Source of the DNA: an uncultured Lachnospiraceae bacterium | Lineage (GTDB): Bacteria; Bacillota; Clostridia; Lachnospirales; Lachnospiraceae | Assembly (NCBI GenBank): GCA_910586355.1 | Contig: CAJUHJ010000022.1 | Span: 1-36,638 of the forward strand | DNA length: 36,638 bases | Reading direction: 5' to 3' | In this document: in pieces, positions 32,455 through 36,638 of the stretch | Position numbering within the stretch: the first letter of the stretch is position 1 | How the letters are laid out: each line of letters opens with the position of its first letter | Program-made: the position numbers and the translations under genes | The notes under the pieces: model-generated | What the model was told of the DNA's origin: nothing | What the model saw: only the letters and a program-made list of their open reading frames with translations | Database searches by the model: none

Positions 32455-35145
32455 TTATTGATTTCTCTTATATCCGCATTTTGGACAGACATTGCCGCCT
32501 TTATAACTATACCCACAGCGAAAGCAACAAATTTGTTCATGTTTTTCTTTCGCAAGATAAGTTAGGTTTCTTGAATCCGGTTTCTCCTGCAGATAATGGA
32601 TAAATTCTTCGAGACAATTCCCCCATGCAAGCAGTTCTTTTTTATCTGCTGCATAAGGAATTTTAATTTTCGTGCCGTCCAATAATTCCAAAAAAATACC
32701 TGCATTAAAAAATCCCGTCTGCGCATGAATACGCCGAATATCTCCAATCGAAACTACATACGCATTTAACATGTTCCGGTAAAATATATGTTCCGGCGTC
32801 AAAATCATGCCCTCTTTACCAGATTTATCCCTGGAAGTATCCGCTACAAAAATCGGATATTCAAATATGCCCCGCTTCGTCCCATATGTATCCAGCGCAT
32901 ACGAAATAACCTGATATTCTTCTGGTTTGGCTTCTTTTGCCAAAATACGCCTTGCCGGATAGAAATGATGCCTTTCATTTTTCCGGATTCTTCCATCGAG
33001 ATTCTCCTGAAATTTATGGACTAACAATTCACACTCGTCAATTTTTAGTTTCGTCAGACGTTTTTTTAACATTTCTAAAGCGTTTGTTTTTAGTTCCGGC
33101 AGAAAAACTCCCTCTTCGATTTTTTGATAGGCTTCTAATAATTCCGCTTCTGTTTTTTGCATAGGATTGCCGCAGATTTCTTCGATTGCATTTTCATCCA
33201 AAGCCCTGATTTTATCTTCCAGTTTTTCTAAATAAGGCGCCAGTGTCTTAGGATTAAAATTCTGGTTTTGCAAACGTTCGGAAAGGCCAAGCAAATCGTC
33301 TCTGTCCGCCGTTCTGGAATGGCGTATCATCCTTGAAATTTCCAAATCTTCAGCATGTGCTTTTCTTTCCTCCAAAACGTCCTGATACGGCGAAATATCT
33401 ACGTCCGGATAACGTTTCAAATGTTCTAAATGCGCATGATACTGCTTTAAATCCATCTTTACGGGAAGTTTCTGGAACAAATCAAAAACTTCTTTTTCCC
33501 CCTGCTTTTTCCGCCTCTCATACAAAGGTTTTAGATATTCCTCTAATTCTGCTTCTGGCAAATTTATTTTTTTTATTTCATCCATAACACGCTGGATTTT
33601 TACATAATTTTCATTCTTACAGCTGTCTGATAATTTTACAATATGTTCTCGTTTTCTTTGTTCTTCTTTTTTTGCAATCTCCTGTAAAAACGGCTCTTTC
33701 TCAGATTCATATAAGTTCTTGTCTTTTTTGAGTTCCTTTTGCAATTCTTTTAACTGTTCAAATGAAAGCCTGTCCAAAACGCCGCATTTCGCCGCATACC
33801 TCTTTTTTGCCGCTTCACGCCTTTGCACTGAAATTTCAGAGGCATTTGCCACATCAGCCGCTAAAGCCTTATTTCCCGCTTCTTTTGAAGTATGGACAGC
33901 CATTTCTTTTTCTTTCCCCTGCCTCTCCATACTTTTTTTAGAAGAGACGATCTGCTGTACGTCATTTTTCTGGTTCCCAAAGAAAGCGTCTTCTTTTGGG
34001 AACTCTTCCAGTTTTTTTGCTTCCAAAAAATGGGGAGACGTATTTTGGGTTTTTGCTTTCCGTTTTTTCATTTCGCTGTAAACAAGCGGTTCAAACTTTT
34101 CTATACTGCGCAGCGGATAAAAACCTTCTTCCATTTTGGCCTGAATTTCTTCCAGTTTTAAGTCGTCAAGCTGTTTTATCTGTTCTGAAAGCTCATCTAA
34201 GGATTCTGACTCCTCTTCTACCAAAAGCTCGGCTTTGCGCTTTCGGACCATTTCATATTCATTAAATTTATAATTCGCCACATGATCCCCATACCGTCCC
34301 AAAAGTTCCAGATAATCATCATACGCACGCCTGTCGCCTTCAAAATCCATTTCATATACATCGCCTTCCGCCAAAAGACGACCCGGTCTTGGCGTATAAA
34401 AGCAGCAGCACGATTCGCAGGAATATGCTCTTGCTAAAAAAACGCCGCCTTCGTCCGTTTCTACCCGAAATTCCTTCGTTTCTGGGAAGACAATCATATG
34501 CAGATGTTCTTTGCACTTTGGGCACATATAACTCACCATATAAAAATTATTGCCCAAACGTTTTTTCTGCCGCTGCTGAAAACTGATTTCCTGTTTTGGA
34601 AAACCAGCTTTCTTCTTTTTCCAGACCAATTTATGCCAAAGGCCGCTTTCCGTCTCCTGTTCTGTCTGCAATTCGTCCGCATCATCTTCCTTCGACTCTA
34701 TCGCCGACTGTATGACATCTTCATAACTAAACCGTATTCCACTCTTATAAAAACGAAAATTTTCATTAGAATAACCCGGCTCAATTGAAAATTCCCGCAG
34801 AACATTTGTAAAAATTGTATTCAGCTGCGCATAATCCTGCTCTACTCTGACCCCTTTAATAGACCCCCATTTTCCAAAGGCATAAAGCGCAAGGTTTAAT
34901 ACATTTTGTACTTTCCTGTGTTCGCCGACGTCAATGATTTCCTCCTCTTTCATAGGAATATCAATCAAATTTGTCACAACTTTCCGATTTTCAAAATTAA
35001 AAAACAAAGAACGCACCCTTCCATGCAGAATTAAATAATCCCCTATAATCACAAACTGGCCGTTCCATTCCACCTGTACCTGCATTGCCTGTATCAGCCG
35101 GTCAAACGTTTCTTTTAATTCTGAATTTGTATTTAATATAATCAT
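32455..35145 (-). CDS. large multidomain protein with two zinc ribbons and a PH-like domain, unknown function
   Basis: I do not recognise this 896-residue protein as a whole. The N-terminus (1-150) is a mixed alpha/beta region. Around 215-275 lies a four-cysteine site (MCPKCKEH and SCESCCCF). Residues about 300-700 are very rich in K and E, with long coiled-coil-like helices. At about 770-870 a PH-like sheet domain is seen (GMILTPEHIFYRNMLNAYVV then ISI/GDIRRI). The C-terminus is a zinc ribbon, CFRCGYSYKGGNVCPKCGY. No membrane segment or ATPase motif. Start: the ATG at 35145, with AGGAAGG upstream; a GTG three codons earlier has a poor ribosome site. Probably co-transcribed with deoB. Confidence 0.8.
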   Translation of the reverse strand: MIILNTNSELKETFDRLIQAMQVQVEWNGQFVIIGDYLILHGRVRSLFFNFENRKVVTNLIDIPMKEEEIIDVGEHRKVQNVLNLALYAFGKWGSIKGVRVEQDYAQLNTIFTNVLREFSIEPGYSNENFRFYKSGIRFSYEDVIQSAIESKEDDADELQTEQETESGLWHKLVWKKKKAGFPKQEISFQQRQKKRLGNNFYMVSYMCPKCKEHLHMIVFPETKEFRVETDEGGVFLARAYSCESCCCFYTPRPGRLLAEGDVYEMDFEGDRRAYDDYLELLGRYGDHVANYKFNEYEMVRKRKAELLVEEESESLDELSEQIKQLDDLKLEEIQAKMEEGFYPLRSIEKFEPLVYSEMKKRKAKTQNTSPHFLEAKKLEEFPKEDAFFGNQKNDVQQIVSSKKSMERQGKEKEMAVHTSKEAGNKALAADVANASEISVQRREAAKKRYAAKCGVLDRLSFEQLKELQKELKKDKNLYESEKEPFLQEIAKKEEQRKREHIVKLSDSCKNENYVKIQRVMDEIKKINLPEAELEEYLKPLYERRKKQGEKEVFDLFQKLPVKMDLKQYHAHLEHLKRYPDVDISPYQDVLEERKAHAEDLEISRMIRHSRTADRDDLLGLSERLQNQNFNPKTLAPYLEKLEDKIRALDENAIEEICGNPMQKTEAELLEAYQKIEEGVFLPELKTNALEMLKKRLTKLKIDECELLVHKFQENLDGRIRKNERHHFYPARRILAKEAKPEEYQVISYALDTYGTKRGIFEYPIFVADTSRDKSGKEGMILTPEHIFYRNMLNAYVVSIGDIRRIHAQTGFFNAGIFLELLDGTKIKIPYAADKKELLAWGNCLEEFIHYLQEKPDSRNLTYLAKEKHEQICCFRCGYSYKGGNVCPKCGYKRNQ

Positions 35146-35175
35146 AATTCCCACACCTTCCTATCACCTGTTTCC

Positions 35176-35205
35176 ACTATACCCCCTCAATGCTGTTCCG
35201 GTCAA
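35176..35205 (-). promoter_or_regulatory. promoter of the zinc-ribbon protein gene
   Basis: TTGACC (35200-35205), 18-nt spacer, TATAGT (35176-35181) on the minus strand, about 30 nt before the start codon. It diverges from the htpG control region. Confidence 0.6.
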
Positions 35206-35271
35206 GTAAACACTTTATAAAGTTTTTAGAATTTGTATAAGCCTTGATTTTACTGTGTTTTATTCATTTTA

Positions 35272-35298
35272 TCAGCACTCAGCTTAATAGAGTGCTAA
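35272..35298. promoter_or_regulatory. CIRCE element (HrcA operator)
   Basis: TCAGCACTC-N9-GAGTGCTAA differs from the consensus TTAGCACTC-N9-GAGTGCTAA in one base. CIRCE is the binding site of the heat-shock repressor HrcA. It lies 7 nt upstream of the -35 box of the near promoter. A possible upstream promoter (TTGATT 35244-35249, TTTTAT 35267-35272) would place it at the transcription start. Confidence 0.92.
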
Positions 35299-35305
35299 TT
35301 TTCTA

Positions 35306-35332
35306 TTGACTTTTCATTACTCCGGTTATAAT
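35306..35332 (+). promoter_or_regulatory. htpG promoter
   Basis: TTGACT (35306-35311), a short 15-nt spacer, and TATAAT (35327-35332), 43 nt before the htpG start. The short spacer could reduce basal activity. Control by HrcA is likely from the CIRCE box just upstream. Confidence 0.55.
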
Positions 35333-35374
35333 ATGTAATTTAGAAACAATAACGCAAAAAAGGAGTGTTTTTAT

Positions 35375-36638
35375 ATGGCAGACAAACATGGAAATTTATC
35401 AATCAACAGCGACAACATTTTTCCGGTTATTAAAAAATGGCTCTATTCCGACCATGATATTTTTTACCGCGAATTAGTCTCAAATGGCTGCGACGCTATC
35501 ACAAAACTAAAAAAATTGGATATGATGGGTGAATATGAACTTCCATCTGACTATAAACCGAAAGTTGAAATTGAGGTAGACCCAGAAGCTAAGACCCTGA
35601 CCGTTACCGATAACGGGCTTGGAATGACGGCTGAGGAAGTAGAAGAATATATCAATCAAATCGCCTTTTCCGGCGCCAGCGACTTTTTAGAAAAATACAA
35701 AGACAAAGCCAACGACGACCAGATTATCGGCCATTTCGGGCTTGGCTTTTATTCTGCATTTATGGTTGCAGACGAAGTGCACATTGATACGCTCTCCTAC
35801 CAAAAAGACGCTGCGGCCGTACATTGGGAATGTGACGGCGGCACCCAGTATAGTATGACAGACGGCAGCAAAGAAGGCGTTGGAACAAAAATTACGCTGT
35901 TTTTAAATGAAGACTGCCTGGAATTTGCCAACGAATACCGGGCAAGGGAAGTCCTTGAAAAGTACTGTTCTTTCATGCCAATTGAAATTTTCTTAAAAAA
36001 GGCAAATGCCGAAACAGAGTATGAAACAATTGACCCGGAAGACAAACGCGATACGGATACCGTCGTAGAGACAATTATTGAAGAAGCCAAAACAGAAGAA
36101 AAAGAAAACGAAAATGGTGAAAAAGAAGTTGTAGAAGTATCTCCCAGGACAGAAAAATTAAAAATTGTAAAACGTCCGGTTCCATTAAACGATACGGCGC
36201 CGCTCTGGGGCAAAACGCCAAAAGACTGTACAGACGACGAGTACAAAGCATTTTACCGTAAAGTATTCATGGATTACAAAGAACCCTTATTTTGGATTCA
36301 TTTGAATATGGATTATCCATTTAATTTAAAAGGAATCCTCTATTTCCCTAAAATTAATACGGAATATGACTCCATTGAAGGTACGATTAAACTTTACAAC
36401 AATCAAGTTTTTGTTGCAGATAATATCAAAGAAGTCATTCCTGAATTTTTGATGTTATTAAAAGGCGTTATCGACTGCCCGGATCTTCCTCTCAACGTTT
36501 CCAGAAGCGCGCTGCAAAATGATGGATTTGTGAAAAAGATTTCCGATTATATTACAAAAAAAGTAGCGGACAAGCTTATCGGCATGTGCAAAACAGAAAA
36601 AGAAGCTTATGAAAAATACTGGGACGACATCAGCCCAT
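35375..36638 (+). CDS. htpG: molecular chaperone HtpG (Hsp90), 3' end beyond the window
   Basis: Bacterial Hsp90. The first 421 codons are present and the gene runs off the right edge. The N-terminal ATPase shows FYRELVSNGCDA (E-N-D of the nucleotide site), TVTDNGLGM and GHFGLGFYSAFM. The middle domain starts after a highly acidic linker (about residues 230-265, EEAKTEEKENENGEKEVVEV), which is longer than in E. coli HtpG, then continues LWGKTPKDCTDDEYKAFYRK and PLNVSRSALQND. AAAAGGAG precedes the ATG. The CIRCE box places it under HrcA heat-shock control, unlike Bacillus subtilis, where htpG is not in the HrcA class. Confidence 0.96.
   Translation, partial: MADKHGNLSINSDNIFPVIKKWLYSDHDIFYRELVSNGCDAITKLKKLDMMGEYELPSDYKPKVEIEVDPEAKTLTVTDNGLGMTAEEVEEYINQIAFSGASDFLEKYKDKANDDQIIGHFGLGFYSAFMVADEVHIDTLSYQKDAAAVHWECDGGTQYSMTDGSKEGVGTKITLFLNEDCLEFANEYRAREVLEKYCSFMPIEIFLKKANAETEYETIDPEDKRDTDTVVETIIEEAKTEEKENENGEKEVVEVSPRTEKLKIVKRPVPLNDTAPLWGKTPKDCTDDEYKAFYRKVFMDYKEPLFWIHLNMDYPFNLKGILYFPKINTEYDSIEGTIKLYNNQVFVADNIKEVIPEFLMLLKGVIDCPDLPLNVSRSALQNDGFVKKISDYITKKVADKLIGMCKTEKEAYEKYWDDISP

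Noticed and set aside
35797..36246. A 149-codon frame antisense to htpG, very rich in serine and phenylalanine
   Set aside because: Composition is what the complement of acidic, lysine-rich codons gives; no start signal.

Overview
The window looks like chromosome of a flagellated, low-GC member of the Clostridia, most likely Lachnospiraceae. This rests on the flagellin type, an era/recO block with a YqzL-like gene between them, clostridial PreP-type M16C peptidase, DUF2871 and DUF5050 proteins, strong AGGAGG ribosome sites and a CIRCE box. No rRNA, tRNA, CRISPR array or complete insertion sequence was seen. Assignments come from reading protein motifs and DNA by eye; no database search was run.

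Layout. 1-5000 (minus strand): M16C peptidase, era, YqzL-like gene, recO. 5000-6320: cold-shock protein with a clear promoter and terminator, and two unknown small genes. 6330-8300: a decayed ParE/RelE-like toxin end, then a TetR regulator and two membrane proteins that share a TGAAC-N3-GTTCA operator. 8340-11320: flagellin, csrA, and a 193-residue tyrosine recombinase enclosed by inverted 20-bp repeats. 11320-15120: a large hybrid histidine kinase divergent from a PHP phosphoesterase. 15285-21244 (minus): pheA, DUF815 ATPase, Ppx/GppA with HD domain, polyphosphate kinase. 21384-22403: a membrane-anchored DUF5050 protein. 22626-27809 (plus): XRE-cupin regulator, potABCD polyamine importer, cation efflux protein. 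27840-30739 (minus): metY, nifS, iscU. 30906-31183: ruined hicAB remnants. 31274-35145 (minus): an 896-residue zinc-ribbon protein and deoB. 35375-end: htpG, cut by the window edge.

The most interesting system is at 10052-11236. The recombinase is the size of FimB/FimE and keeps all catalytic residues. Exact 20-bp inverted repeats flank it, each centred in a larger dyad. Just inside the distal repeat is a good sigma-28 (flagellar) promoter that now points away from csrA-fliC into a strong terminator. Inversion would place it about 75 nt upstream of csrA, reading into csrA and flagellin. No comparable promoter was seen upstream of csrA or fliC in the present orientation. I read this as a flagellin phase switch captured in the OFF state, with the plan of the Salmonella Hin segment but using a tyrosine recombinase. 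The flagellin leader also has an ANGGAN hexaloop hairpin and a second GGA in the Shine-Dalgarno sequence, the classical CsrA target layout, so the switch would control both flagellin and its translational regulator.

Other points of interest are two decayed toxin-antitoxin loci, a TetR regulon defined by paired operators, a CIRCE box on htpG, a pheA whose chorismate mutase domain is nearly gone, and one polyphosphate operon that carries both the synthesising and the degrading enzyme.
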